Source of the DNA: Candidatus Poribacteria bacterium
GTDB taxonomy: Bacteria; Poribacteria; WGA-4E; WGA-3G
Assembly: GCA_958295945.1 (NCBI GenBank)
Contig: OY282386.1
Coordinates: 1,615,371-1,679,370, forward strand
DNA length: 64,000 bases
Direction of reading: 5' to 3'
Made by a program: the position numbers and the translations under genes. The notes under the pieces were generated by a model that searched no databases, had not been told where the DNA came from, and saw only the letters and a list, made by a program, of their open reading frames with translations. Shown here piece after piece: positions 35,816 to 47,524 of the stretch (its first letter is position 1; every line of letters begins with the position of its first letter).

Positions 35816-35976
35816 ACGTGAGTTTGATAATTAACAGGACGAGCGCAAATTGAACAGAGAACGGGCATATTTACTTAAAAAATCGTTATTTTGATGTTTT
35901 TAACCCCCTAAATCCCCCTTATCAAGGGGACTTTAAGAGGAATTTTGAAAGTCCTAACTATTTATCAAACTCACGT
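35816..35976. mobile_element. MITE-like element, ACGTGAGTTY family, copy 3
   Basis: A 161-bp element with perfect 15-bp ends ACGTGAGTTTGATAA (35816-35830) and TTATCAAACTCACGT (35962-35976), and an exact 8-bp direct repeat TATTCTGA on both sides (35808-35815; 35977-35984). The right interior TAACCCCCTAAATCCCCCTT matches copies at 5114 and 19050; the left interior has diverged. Confidence 0.8.
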
Positions 35977-36067
35977 TATTCTGACGTTTCTAAGTGCCAT
36001 TGTTAAGATAAGCTGCTCCGATGTTGTAAGTGTTTGTATTGTAGATGATTTGAGTCAAGACCAGTAA

Positions 36068-36172
36068 TATTGGGGTTGAAAACCAAGCCTACAATGTGAG
36101 GCATCATGGTTGTAAACCACTCAAACAATGTAAGAAGCGTAATCGTGATTGAAAACCACTCCAACAAGATGC
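36068..36172. repeat. Three degenerate tandem repeats of about 36 bp
   Basis: Units share the core GTTGAAAACCA...ACAATGT: GTTGAAAACCAAGCCTACAA, GTTGTAAACCACTCAAACAA and ATTGAAAACCACTCCAACAA, starting about 36-47 bases apart. There are no spacers between exact repeats, so this is not CRISPR. Confidence 0.5.
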
Positions 36173-36179
36173 TTTGTTT

Positions 36180-36460
36180 TTGATTTTCACACCGTACTGT
36201 GTTGTTTTTCACACAGTGCCCCTTTTTTGTGTGTTGTCAGTGCAGCTTGTGCCTGTCTGGGTTTGTGAAGGTTTGTGTGTTGTTTTGCTTTTTTTTTGTG
36301 TGTAATGTGTGTTGTTTTTTGGAGGGTCAATATTTTTGGCTGTTTTGGCTCTATATTCTACGTGAATGTTCTTGGATTTTTCTGGGTTCATATCGGGTGT
36401 TTTGTGTTTCATTGTGCTTTTGTTCCTTTCTTTCGTTTTGTTATGGTAATATTATAACAG
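36180..36460. other. Strand-asymmetric G/T-rich tract
   Basis: About 280 bases in which the plus strand is overwhelmingly G and T, with many GTGTGTTGTTTT-type runs. Both strands are open over part of it only because of this composition. No domain or ribosome-binding site is recognised. It is unlike any neighbour. Confidence 0.55.
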
Positions 36461-36596
36461 GTTGTGCGTGAGTGTGAAGATGTTTATGGAATTGAGGACA
36501 ATGGATTCACAATAGATTTGCATGTGTATTTGATGAATTTAGGTAAGAAATGCGCACCACCTTGCGCACTTTTTCAAATGAATTTCGTGTAACAGG

Positions 36597-36779
36597 CTAC
36601 CGTGCGGCTCTCGTCAGTTTAGCCGCCTTAAAGTGCTGGATCGCCGTGTTGAACTTGTCACGGCATCCCGGGTTGCAGAACCCTACGACATCGCCTTCAT
36701 ACTCTGCCAACGAATCTGCTTGTACCGGTTCACCCGACCAAGGACAAGTCTCGTTGATACAGTCGGCGATGTCAAGTTG
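36597..36779 (-). pseudogene. YHS-like cysteine-rich small protein, start codon missing
   Basis: The minus strand encodes a clear metal-binding-type small domain: INETCPWSGEPVQ, then YEGDVVGFCNPGCRDKFNTA, then a basic end and a TAG stop at 36597. The C-x-W-S-G-x-P-V and F-C-N-P-G-C-R-D-x-F pattern belongs to a family of about 70-80 residue YHS-like proteins often mislabelled glutathione S-transferase. The frame is open back to a stop at 36843, yet contains no ATG, GTG or TTG before the first cysteine motif. A GGGAGG lies upstream, with a hairpin behind it (36796-36823). It is either a pseudogene with a damaged 5' end or uses a rare start. It follows the BNR gene on the same strand. Confidence 0.65.
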
Positions 36780-36893
36780 ATTGGTTCTGTCCTCCCGATC
36801 AAAAATCGGTTTTTGGTCGGGAAAATCTGTTCCTTCTTGTGCCTACGTATCCCGATATGTTAAGTGAATGAAAGGATATGTATGTTTGCCCAA

Positions 36894-37874
36894 CTATGTA
36901 ACCGCTAAGGCGCGTACCTCTCCAAATTCGTGTGCCAATTTCGTCCAGGAACCGCCATTGTCCTCACTCAAGAAAAGTTGTCCACTCACACTACAAGCTA
37001 TCAGCAATCCATCAACACTCGGATTAGAACCGAAGCACCAAATAGTGCTATTTGAAATCATCCCGATATCAGAACGATCCCAATGAATTGCGTCTGCATC
37101 GGATGCTGCAGCTGCATCTCTCATGTAAAAGATTCCGCCCTGATCGCCGGGAGGACCATTGCCTGCCCCGATAAATACTTTTGCACTATCACCGTTTAAA
37201 TAGAACGCGGCTCGACAATATGGCCACGGAAAATGATCACGGACTTTCAACGGGGTCCAATGATGCATATCTGTTGTAATACAGACATCGTTGTTCGTTG
37301 CAGCCACAAGTGTTTTTTGTTCACCCGGAACTACCGTCAGCCCATGAATATCTTGGCTACTCAATCCTTCACTGCGATTATGCCACGTTTTTCCACCATC
37401 TGTGCTAAGACGCATACCGTCAATCTCAATACCCGCATAGACGGTATCATGGTCTTCTGGGTCAATAATAATAGTTGTCACGCGCGGAATGATAGGAATG
37501 CCTTCACATTCTTCTGCGAGCTCAGCATTAAGTTGTTTCCACGTTTTACCACCATCCGTTGTTTTGAAAAAAGCAGATGGACATGTGCCTGCAAAAAGTG
37601 TATCCGGTTCAGTGGGATGGATTGCAAGTGACCAAACTTCTCGACTGTCCATCTCACTTGGCAGTTGCGCCCAATTATTGCCACCATCTGTAGTTTTGAC
37701 GACACCTTTCTCAGTGCCAGCATAGAGGACGTTTGAATCTGTCGGATGAACGACGATTGCCCGTATATCCGCTTCTGGGAACATCCCGTTGCTAACGCGA
37801 TGCCAAGTCTTGCCAATGTCGGTGCTCCGCCAAACGCTCTGTCCAATTGTTCCCGCATATAGTGTGTTAGCCAT
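36894..37874 (-). CDS. BNR/sortilin-type beta-propeller protein
   Basis: 326-residue propeller made of repeated S-T-D-G-G-K-T-W BNR (Asp-box) motifs: RSTDIGKTW, KTTDGGNNW, KTTDGGKTW, LSTDGGKTW and LSEDNGGSW, alternating with YAGT strands. No signal peptide is present. Such proteins are photosystem-assembly-, glycosidase- or sortilin-like folds; the ligand is not predictable. GGAGGT lies 4 nt before the ATG at 37874; an in-frame ATG at 37886 overlaps that site and is not used. A hairpin (36796-36823) follows the stop. Confidence 0.85.
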   Translation of the reverse strand: MANTLYAGTIGQSVWRSTDIGKTWHRVSNGMFPEADIRAIVVHPTDSNVLYAGTEKGVVKTTDGGNNWAQLPSEMDSREVWSLAIHPTEPDTLFAGTCPSAFFKTTDGGKTWKQLNAELAEECEGIPIIPRVTTIIIDPEDHDTVYAGIEIDGMRLSTDGGKTWHNRSEGLSSQDIHGLTVVPGEQKTLVAATNNDVCITTDMHHWTPLKVRDHFPWPYCRAAFYLNGDSAKVFIGAGNGPPGDQGGIFYMRDAAAASDADAIHWDRSDIGMISNSTIWCFGSNPSVDGLLIACSVSGQLFLSEDNGGSWTKLAHEFGEVRALAVT

Positions 37875-37962
37875 GTATACCTCCATTTTATATCGTTGGC
37901 AATCAGCTGTCAGCAGTTAATCTACAAGTTGCTTTCACTGAAAGCCGTAAACCTTTTATGTG

Positions 37963-39669
37963 TTATTCTTCAAGTACTCCTTCGTCAATAATAGTTTCCG
38001 CTCGCATAATACGCCATTCAATGTCTGCTGTTTCAATCTCAGGTTCAAGATGAAAAGCGTAGCGGTAGACTGCTTTATTTTTGCTTTGGATGTACACCAT
38101 CGGTTCTTCATCATAAAGTTTGCGATTTTGGTAAGTTAAGGTTACAGTAAATGCCTGTGCCACTGTTGTTTCGCTCGGAACAGCAATAAGTTCCCAATAG
38201 TTGGGGTGTATTGGGTTAGGAAGGATGTGTGTTGTATATGTCCCCAGACTTCCTTCAAACGCGTTATAGTTATAAGTTATAGATTGCTGAGAAAAGCTTT
38301 GATTTTCAATTTGTAGACTCGGCATAATCATCATACGTTGGACAGAAGTTCCAAATTTTGGAATATCCAATGAAGCGATCCCATCCAACGTCTTTATAGG
38401 TAAAGACTCAACAAGAATGTCCCCTGTGTTTTTCAGGTATGCAACTTTGATGTCTACATTTGCGTTCCGTTGCGTAGCAAAACTGAAAGTAAGTCCGGCT
38501 TGTCCCGCAGTTGCGACTTTATATTCAATTGCGTGTGCAGCAAAATTGGCAAGCGTTTTATTCTTACCAGCAACCGGATAAGCGCGATGACTAAATAGCG
38601 GTTTAATCGTTGGTACAGGTGTGTTGTACATAAGTTGCTTTCCGAGCGTGCCGAGTGTACGCCATGTGCTAAGGTAATTCGCGACTTTCCAATCAGCAAA
38701 GATATCCGAGAATTTCCCTGGTTTCCCACGTGCAGTCAACGAATGTGTAACCCCGACAATTCCGTCTAATCGGTTTTTAACAATCGCAGCAATAGTTTGC
38801 CTTCCCCCATAGTGATCATTTAGATATAACATGAAAAGGAAAGCAGCTCCATAATGTGCGAGCAAGTGTGTTTGACTCATTTGTGACCAATCGGTAAGGG
38901 AAATGTGTGGTGCATTCTGAAAAGCAGTAAGATGTTGATTTAGATTATATCCACACAGAAAGGTAGCATAATCAGCACACCCTTCATCAACCCAAATTTC
39001 CTCTCTTGGTGAATGCTTCCAATGTATAAGGTGTTGGAGTTCATGCGCGATAACAGGCTGAAGCGCGTCAAAATTTGGCGAACGGTAATTTGTATTAAGA
39101 TAAAGAATATCGGCTTCGTTGCTATGTAATGGTCCAAGGGTCGGATGGTGGAGCAGCCCGCGTTCTTGGTCAAGTGGCATGAAGTAACCGACGGTTGTGT
39201 GGCGGTCACCAACATCACGTATATTGAGCAATAGCAATATAACTTTTTGATTGGCATCAACATCTGGTGGCTGTCCAAAGTTATCTGTCAAGATGTCATA
39301 AATACCACGACGCGGATCTGCAGGTGTTGCTTCATCAAAGGCTATCTGTATTAATTGCACTGTTATAGGATTGATATTTTCTTGCCATTCTGCATCTTCC
39401 ACATATATATCACAATGTGTCCCGCTTTCCCGCAGCGTCGCGTTGATTGTATACTGCTGTTTTCTTGCGAAGTCAATGGCAAAGAATGGACGTTTGAAGC
39501 CGATAGGACGTGCTGGGGCATTCGGTTGTGCAGGGGCTGTTGCTACTTCCGGTGAGCGTCTGTGAACCTTCTCCTGTTTTAAGAAGGTGGTACCACAACG
39601 AAACGCTTCGCCTGTTTGTGAAAAGAGTGTTAGTGTTAGGAAGAAAAACGTGAGGATCGTATATCGCAT
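37963..39669 (-). CDS. Secreted HExxH metalloprotease
   Basis: 568-residue exported protease. Signal peptide (about 1-22), a propeptide-like region, then the zinc motif H209-E210-L-Q-H213 in VIAHELQHLIHW with a downstream glutamate (WVDEG, E229) as likely third ligand, giving a gluzincin-type arrangement as in M30-like hyicolysin relatives. Flanking QKVILLLLNIRDVG and DILYLNTNYRSP strands fit. The C-terminal 200 residues are beta-rich and may be a substrate-binding or sorting part. It probably digests extracellular protein. It follows the TPR gene on the same strand, 30 bp after its stop. Confidence 0.82.
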   Translation of the reverse strand: MRYTILTFFFLTLTLFSQTGEAFRCGTTFLKQEKVHRRSPEVATAPAQPNAPARPIGFKRPFFAIDFARKQQYTINATLRESGTHCDIYVEDAEWQENINPITVQLIQIAFDEATPADPRRGIYDILTDNFGQPPDVDANQKVILLLLNIRDVGDRHTTVGYFMPLDQERGLLHHPTLGPLHSNEADILYLNTNYRSPNFDALQPVIAHELQHLIHWKHSPREEIWVDEGCADYATFLCGYNLNQHLTAFQNAPHISLTDWSQMSQTHLLAHYGAAFLFMLYLNDHYGGRQTIAAIVKNRLDGIVGVTHSLTARGKPGKFSDIFADWKVANYLSTWRTLGTLGKQLMYNTPVPTIKPLFSHRAYPVAGKNKTLANFAAHAIEYKVATAGQAGLTFSFATQRNANVDIKVAYLKNTGDILVESLPIKTLDGIASLDIPKFGTSVQRMMIMPSLQIENQSFSQQSITYNYNAFEGSLGTYTTHILPNPIHPNYWELIAVPSETTVAQAFTVTLTYQNRKLYDEEPMVYIQSKNKAVYRYAFHLEPEIETADIEWRIMRAETIIDEGVLEE

Positions 39670-39699
39670 TTCTCAATTGTACCAGACCGTATTCTATAA

Positions 39700-41250
39700 C
39701 TATTGCTTGAGTCGTTCGTTTATGTCGCTATTATCAGGTTCAAGTGTTTGTGCTTGCTGCCAAAAAGTACGTGCTTTTTCTGGTTCATCAGTTTTGTTAT
39801 ACGCATCTCCAAGATGCATCAAGATTTCAACATTATTTGGCAATTGTTGATTAGCACGCTCCAAAGTCCTAACAGCTTCCGCAAATCTTCCTTGTTTATA
39901 GAATACCCATCCAAGGCTATCAAGGTATGCTCCATTTGCTGGTGATCTTTCAAGTGCGCGTTTGATTAACGCCTCGGCTTCATCAAGATTTTTGCCTTGT
40001 TGGGCATAGAGATAACCGAGTCCGTTGAGAGCATCTTCATGGGTTGGTTGAAGTGTAAGCGTTTTCCGCAAATAGGTTTCAGCCTTCTTAAAATCCCCCG
40101 TCGTTTGATAAACTGAACCAATACCGTATATGGCAACAATATTATCAGGATCGTCCTCAAGTATTTTCTCAAATACGCCTGCTGCTTTTTCAAAGTTTTT
40201 AAACGATATATAAACGTCTACAAGTGCATACTGAGCTCTGTTAGCGTGTTCTTGATGCATCCGACGTGATTGGTTCCGGGAGTTTTGGACTGCCTCTTTT
40301 GCTATTGAGATCGCGCGTAACAGATGTGTTTCTGCAGATTCAACAAGTTCCAATTTAACAACTGGTTCATCTGATGGGTTATCATTTCCTGAATGGATTG
40401 AGTTTTCTGCAAGTGCCTGAAAGACTAAACCCATACCCAAATTGCTACCGAAGTCTTGCGGCATCATAGTTAGTAATTTCTCAAAAGATTGTCTCGCCTC
40501 AGTCAAATCACCCACATTTAAATAGAGTTGTCCTAATGCTCTAAGTGTATTGCTATCATTTGGTTTTATTTTTATCACTCTTTGATACGCATCAATTGCC
40601 TCATGTGGTCGCCCTAACTTATTGTAAATATCCCCAAGTCGTTCATGAAAGGTAGGCTCAAAAGGTAAGATGCGTGTAAGTGCCTTGTATGATGTTTCCG
40701 CAGTCTGATATTCACCGATCTGGAACGCCAAATCTGAAAGTACGTGGTGTGCATCTAAATGGTCAGTGTCTAGTTCAATAACTCTCTCAAGGGTTTCTAG
40801 GACCTTTAGTTCTTTCAGTACTTTCTTAATATCCCTTCTACCTGAATAGGATGCACGTTTTACAAGGATTTGTGAAAGTTGCCACGTCGCTGGAATATGT
40901 GATGGGTCAAGTTCAAGTGCCCGGCGCGTATCTTGTTCAGCACGGCGGATATTCTGCATTATATTTAGAAGTTGCCCGCGTTTGTACCAAACATAGGCTG
41001 ATTCCGGTGCCAGTTTTACCAACTCATCATATATATTTCTTGCTTCCTTAATGTCTTTATTAAATGATTGTAGATAGGCCGCATACATGAGTTGTGTATA
41101 CACCTGTTTTGCTTTCTCAGAAGCCTCTGTTAACGGCACTTGTTCAGGCATTTCACTTTGGAAATTTTCTTGTGCATCTGTTACTACTCCCATTGATAAA
41201 AGACATAAGACACATAACAGACTGAAAAATATCCGTAATTTATTTCTCAT
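39700..41250 (-). CDS. Exported TPR-repeat protein
   Basis: About 516 residues: signal peptide (RIFFSLLCVLCLLSMGVVTDAQ) followed by roughly ten TPR units covering most of the chain (for example WYKRGQLLNIMQNIRRAEQD, AIDAYQRVIKIKPNDSNTLR and YLRKTLTLQPTHEDALNGLG). It is a periplasmic or outer-membrane scaffold. I place the start at the ATG at 41250 with AAGGAG 7 nt upstream; two more upstream in-frame starts (TTG 41268, ATG 41256) overlap or precede that site. It lies 27 bp downstream of gyrA on the same strand and just before the metalloprotease gene. Confidence 0.85.
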   Translation of the reverse strand: MRNKLRIFFSLLCVLCLLSMGVVTDAQENFQSEMPEQVPLTEASEKAKQVYTQLMYAAYLQSFNKDIKEARNIYDELVKLAPESAYVWYKRGQLLNIMQNIRRAEQDTRRALELDPSHIPATWQLSQILVKRASYSGRRDIKKVLKELKVLETLERVIELDTDHLDAHHVLSDLAFQIGEYQTAETSYKALTRILPFEPTFHERLGDIYNKLGRPHEAIDAYQRVIKIKPNDSNTLRALGQLYLNVGDLTEARQSFEKLLTMMPQDFGSNLGMGLVFQALAENSIHSGNDNPSDEPVVKLELVESAETHLLRAISIAKEAVQNSRNQSRRMHQEHANRAQYALVDVYISFKNFEKAAGVFEKILEDDPDNIVAIYGIGSVYQTTGDFKKAETYLRKTLTLQPTHEDALNGLGYLYAQQGKNLDEAEALIKRALERSPANGAYLDSLGWVFYKQGRFAEAVRTLERANQQLPNNVEILMHLGDAYNKTDEPEKARTFWQQAQTLEPDNSDINERLKQ

Positions 41251-41277
41251 AATCATTCTCCTTATCAACTACAAGAT

Positions 41278-43728
41278 TTAATCAGAATCCGCTTCAGATA
41301 TTTTAGCAACATCTACCAAAGTTTCATCGTCTTGTAGGGTCATCATTCTGACACCTTGCGTTGTACGACCGATCACGCGAACATCACTGACAGCCATACG
41401 TGTAACGTATCCGGTTGAACTAATTAGGACGAGTTCATCGGAAGTTGAGACCAGTTTTGCAGAAACAACTGCCCCATTCCGCGTTGAACGTTTTATTGCA
41501 GTCAAACCAACACCGCCACGTTTCTGTGAACGATACGCAGACAGTCCTGTGCGTTTACCATAACCGTTTTCTGTGACAATCAATAGCGAATCCTTTTCAT
41601 CTGCGGAACACACCATGTCTACGACAAAATCCTCTTCTCCCAACCGAATGCCGCGCACTCCGCGCGTCCGCCGTCCCATACCACGTACATCAGATTCCTT
41701 GAAGCGGATGGAATACCCGTTATGACTAACAAGGATAACATCATAATTGCCATCTGTAAGCTGCGCCCCAATCAATAAGTCGTCCGGATCCAAATTAATT
41801 GCTATGATTCCACTTGAGATGGTATTCCGAAATTCACTCAGTGCAGTTTTCTTGACAATTCCCTGTTTTGTTGACATCAGAATATAGGTATCATCGGAAA
41901 ATTCTCGGATCGGTAAAAATGCGGTTATGGTCTCCGATTCACTCAATTGTAACATATTTACTGCGGCTCTGCCTGCTGCTGTTCTTGAGCCTTCTGGTAT
42001 CTCAAAAACTTTCAGCACATAACACTTACCCAAACTTGTAAAGAAGAGCAGGGATTGGTGTGCAGTGGCAACAATGAGTTGTTCCAAGAAGTCTCCATCT
42101 TTCGGATTACCACCTTTGATACCAACGCCACCCCGATTCTGCGTGCGATAGGTATCCATCGGAATACGTTTGAGATAACCTGAATGTGTTAGTGTAACAA
42201 CCATCTCTTCATCAGCGATAAGGTCTTCCATCTCAAAACTTTTAACTTCAGAAACGATCTCAGTTCTACGGTCATCTCCATGATCCTCTTTCAAACCTGT
42301 CAATTCCGTTCGGATGATTTCAGTGACAAGGTCCTCATTTGCAAGGATAGCTCGGAGTTCGGCAATTGTTTCAAGCAGATCACTGTATTCATCGTTGATC
42401 CGTTGTCGTTCCAGACCAGTGAGTTGTCGTAAGGTTAAACCTAATACCTCGCGTGCTTGAATATCCGTGAGTTCATATTGAGATTGTAATTGATTCAGTG
42501 CCTCATCTGGCGTCTCAGCCGTTTGCACAATCTCAATCACTTCCTCCAAATGCTCAAGAGCAGTTCGGTATCCTTCTAATATATGTGCTCGACGTTCACA
42601 ACGTGCCAAATCATACTGTGTCCGCCGACGTATTACCTCTCGTCGATGTGCCAAGTAGTGAAGCAAAATCTCTGACAGCGTTAAGACTTTCGGAAGACCA
42701 TCTACAAGACAGAGTAGAATCGGATGGTAGTCATCCTGCATGGCAGTATGTTTATAGAGTTGGTTCAATATAACTTGCGGCACTTCACCTCGTTTAAGTT
42801 CAATAACGATACGAATATCTTCATCAGATTCGTCTCGGATATCCGAAATCCCGGTGATTGTTTTGTTCACTACCAGTTGATACATCTGCTCAAGTAGTCG
42901 ATTTTTCTTTACTTGATACGGAATTTCGGTGACGATGATCTGTTCACGATCTCCACGCGATTTATCGTGTGTTATTGGCTCTATCTCCATTTTTGCACGT
43001 ATCGTAATCCCACCCTTACTTGTCTTACCTCTAGTATACATTTCCTTGATGGCTTGTCTTCCCACAATAATACCACCAGTTGGAAAATCTGGACCGGGTA
43101 TAAATTCAAGTAGATCATCAACAGTTGCATCGGGAAAATCAAGAACGTGCAGGAGAGCATCCACCACTTCATTGAGATTATGTGGTGGTATTCGTGTCAG
43201 ATACCCTACACCGATACCGGTAGTGCCATTGACAAGTAGGTTCGGAAGAAGTCCGGGCAATACAGTCGGTTCTTCCATTGAATCCTTATAATTCGGTTGG
43301 AAGTCTACCGTATCCATGCCAATATGTAAGAGCAATGTCTCAGCAATCTTAGCGAGTCTACACTCCGTATAGCGCATTGCGCCTGCGGGGTCATCGTCAA
43401 TAGAACCAAAGTTACCTTGTCCATCAATTAACGGATAACGCGTATTGAACTCTTGCGCGAGTCCAACAAGTGTCCCGTAAATCGGTCCATCACCATGTGG
43501 GTGAAAGTTTTTCATCACCTCCCCAACGACTGCAGCACACTTATCGTAGGGACGATCACCCGTTAGATTGAGTTCTCCCATAGCATAAATTATACGTCGT
43601 GAACTCGGTTTTAAACCATCTCGCACATCCGGAAGTGCCCTATTCGTATTGACGCTCATCGCGTACGTAAGATAGGACGTTTGTAATTCATTTTCTATTG
43701 GTCGTCTAATGATGTTTTCTTCTTGCAT
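41278..43728 (-). CDS. gyrA: DNA gyrase subunit A
   Basis: Breakage-reunion subunit of gyrase, 816 residues, with the active-site tyrosine Y120 in GAMRYTECRLAK. The C-terminal pinwheel keeps the GyrA box as QKRGGVG, plus a second QNRGGVG, so it is gyrase rather than topoisomerase IV. The quinolone-determining loop reads HPHGDGPIYG: G81 and G85 stand where E. coli has S83 and D87. It follows gyrB by about 200 bp on the same strand. Confidence 0.96.
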   Translation of the reverse strand: MQEENIIRRPIENELQTSYLTYAMSVNTNRALPDVRDGLKPSSRRIIYAMGELNLTGDRPYDKCAAVVGEVMKNFHPHGDGPIYGTLVGLAQEFNTRYPLIDGQGNFGSIDDDPAGAMRYTECRLAKIAETLLLHIGMDTVDFQPNYKDSMEEPTVLPGLLPNLLVNGTTGIGVGYLTRIPPHNLNEVVDALLHVLDFPDATVDDLLEFIPGPDFPTGGIIVGRQAIKEMYTRGKTSKGGITIRAKMEIEPITHDKSRGDREQIIVTEIPYQVKKNRLLEQMYQLVVNKTITGISDIRDESDEDIRIVIELKRGEVPQVILNQLYKHTAMQDDYHPILLCLVDGLPKVLTLSEILLHYLAHRREVIRRRTQYDLARCERRAHILEGYRTALEHLEEVIEIVQTAETPDEALNQLQSQYELTDIQAREVLGLTLRQLTGLERQRINDEYSDLLETIAELRAILANEDLVTEIIRTELTGLKEDHGDDRRTEIVSEVKSFEMEDLIADEEMVVTLTHSGYLKRIPMDTYRTQNRGGVGIKGGNPKDGDFLEQLIVATAHQSLLFFTSLGKCYVLKVFEIPEGSRTAAGRAAVNMLQLSESETITAFLPIREFSDDTYILMSTKQGIVKKTALSEFRNTISSGIIAINLDPDDLLIGAQLTDGNYDVILVSHNGYSIRFKESDVRGMGRRTRGVRGIRLGEEDFVVDMVCSADEKDSLLIVTENGYGKRTGLSAYRSQKRGGVGLTAIKRSTRNGAVVSAKLVSTSDELVLISSTGYVTRMAVSDVRVIGRTTQGVRMMTLQDDETLVDVAKISEADSD

Positions 43729-43926
43729 TTCACTTTCTTTATAGTCGCTTTATGTTATAATGAAGTATAAAAATAAATATACACTTTCACCTCATGTTAG
43801 GCGAAGTCTCTAGCCTTGCTGGTACAACAGTGTATAAAAAATTCAATAATATACCAGAATTGCTGGGGAACATATTATTGCTAACCCTAACATTAATTTG
43901 ATTGACATCTATTTGCTTTCAACAGG

Positions 43927-46476
<2,550 letters not shown>

Positions 46477-46484
46477 TCAATTTC

Positions 46485-46511
46485 GGTTTTCGGTTAACAT
46501 AACCGAAAACC
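46485..46511 (-). promoter_or_regulatory. Perfect hairpin just upstream of gyrB
   Basis: Twelve-bp arms GGTTTTCGGTTA / TAACCGAAAACC with a 3-base loop, ending 18 bases before the gyrB start on the transcript. It could terminate dciA transcription or form a leader structure. The rest of 46468-46890 is strongly AT-rich and shows no gene. Confidence 0.55.
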
Positions 46512-46890
46512 ATCCTGTTTGTTTTTGTTACCAGTTACACCTATTACAAGTATGAATTAGATAAATTTAAGATGAATCGCGGGGAAATTTATACAGTTTT
46601 TCATGAACCAAGTTTCTGATAGGTATTTTGTTAGTTTTGAGGTATGATTTGTTCAACATATCATACAAAAGCAACAATTTTTTAAGTCAATTTTTTAACG
46701 GACTGTTATAAAACACCAATTTATTATTGACTTTTTCCTATCAAATCACAGTAAGAGAAAATCTGTTAGTTTTTATATTTTGAAATTATTTATGCTACAT
46801 TTATTATACCATAAATCACCTTATAATCGCAACCTATTTTTTATCTATTTTGTGAAAATTTCTCATATTTTTTTGTTAGATATTTTTTTA

Positions 46891-47478
46891 TCATTCTGTA
46901 GATTCCATATCCCTACACTGTGTTAAAAATAGTGTCTTTAATGCCTCTCGCAAATCGTTATCATTTACTACTGAAACGGCAGCTTCAATCCGCTCCTGTA
47001 ACTCAGGTGGTATAGATTCTATATTCGGATCATTGGCAGACTCAGTTTGCTGTTGACTTATTTCAGATTTAGTTCTGTTTTCACCATTTTGCACCTTTGA
47101 AATGTGTGGATTCAGGCGAAAACGGATATCAACCACCCTATTTTTAGAATCAAACCTTCGTCCGAGTGAATTTAGTCCTTCAAGTTTCTTTCCAATCTTT
47201 GCCAAGATTTCAGTTTTCATCAAGGACAACTCATTCGCATATACTTGATGTGCCACATCAACTCGCAAAACTCCATCTAATAACAATACAGGAGCAGTCT
47301 GTCCAGCAATAGCCTTCCCAACAACCGATTCCCATACATCAAATACACTCATCTCATAAAGTTTGTCAGACCACTCCCGATCGCGTACTACTGTCTCCAC
47401 AACACTTTGTATTCGTGTACTTCGGTTCTCTACACCTGATTTGCCAGTATGTGTTCTTCTAAACTTCCAATGTCTCAT
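46891..47478 (-). CDS. dciA: DciA-type helicase-loader protein (DUF721)
   Basis: 195-residue DUF721 protein. The N-terminal region carries the W-x-x-V-V-G core (VFDVWESVVGKAIAGQTAPV) and the L-x-V-x-V-x-x-x-x-W-A-N-E-L-like stretch (LRVDVAHQVYANELSLMK). The second half is hydrophilic and low-complexity. DciA replaces DnaC/DnaI as the loader of the replicative helicase in most bacteria; it is usually located near dnaA or recF, as here. It sits between recF and gyrB on the same strand, 46 bp beyond the recF stop. Confidence 0.85.
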   Translation of the reverse strand: MRHWKFRRTHTGKSGVENRSTRIQSVVETVVRDREWSDKLYEMSVFDVWESVVGKAIAGQTAPVLLLDGVLRVDVAHQVYANELSLMKTEILAKIGKKLEGLNSLGRRFDSKNRVVDIRFRLNPHISKVQNGENRTKSEISQQQTESANDPNIESIPPELQERIEAAVSVVNDNDLREALKTLFLTQCRDMESTE

Positions 47479-47524
47479 TTCAATAAAATCCAGGTAATTC
47501 TAAAATTTGCCATAAACAGCACAT

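Noticed and set aside
36068-36172. CRISPR-like repeats
   Set aside because: Units differ from each other and are not separated by unique spacers; no cas gene nearby.
36199-36471. Open frames on both strands in the G/T-rich tract
   Set aside because: They follow from composition (few A/C, so few stops); no ribosome-binding site or recognisable domain.
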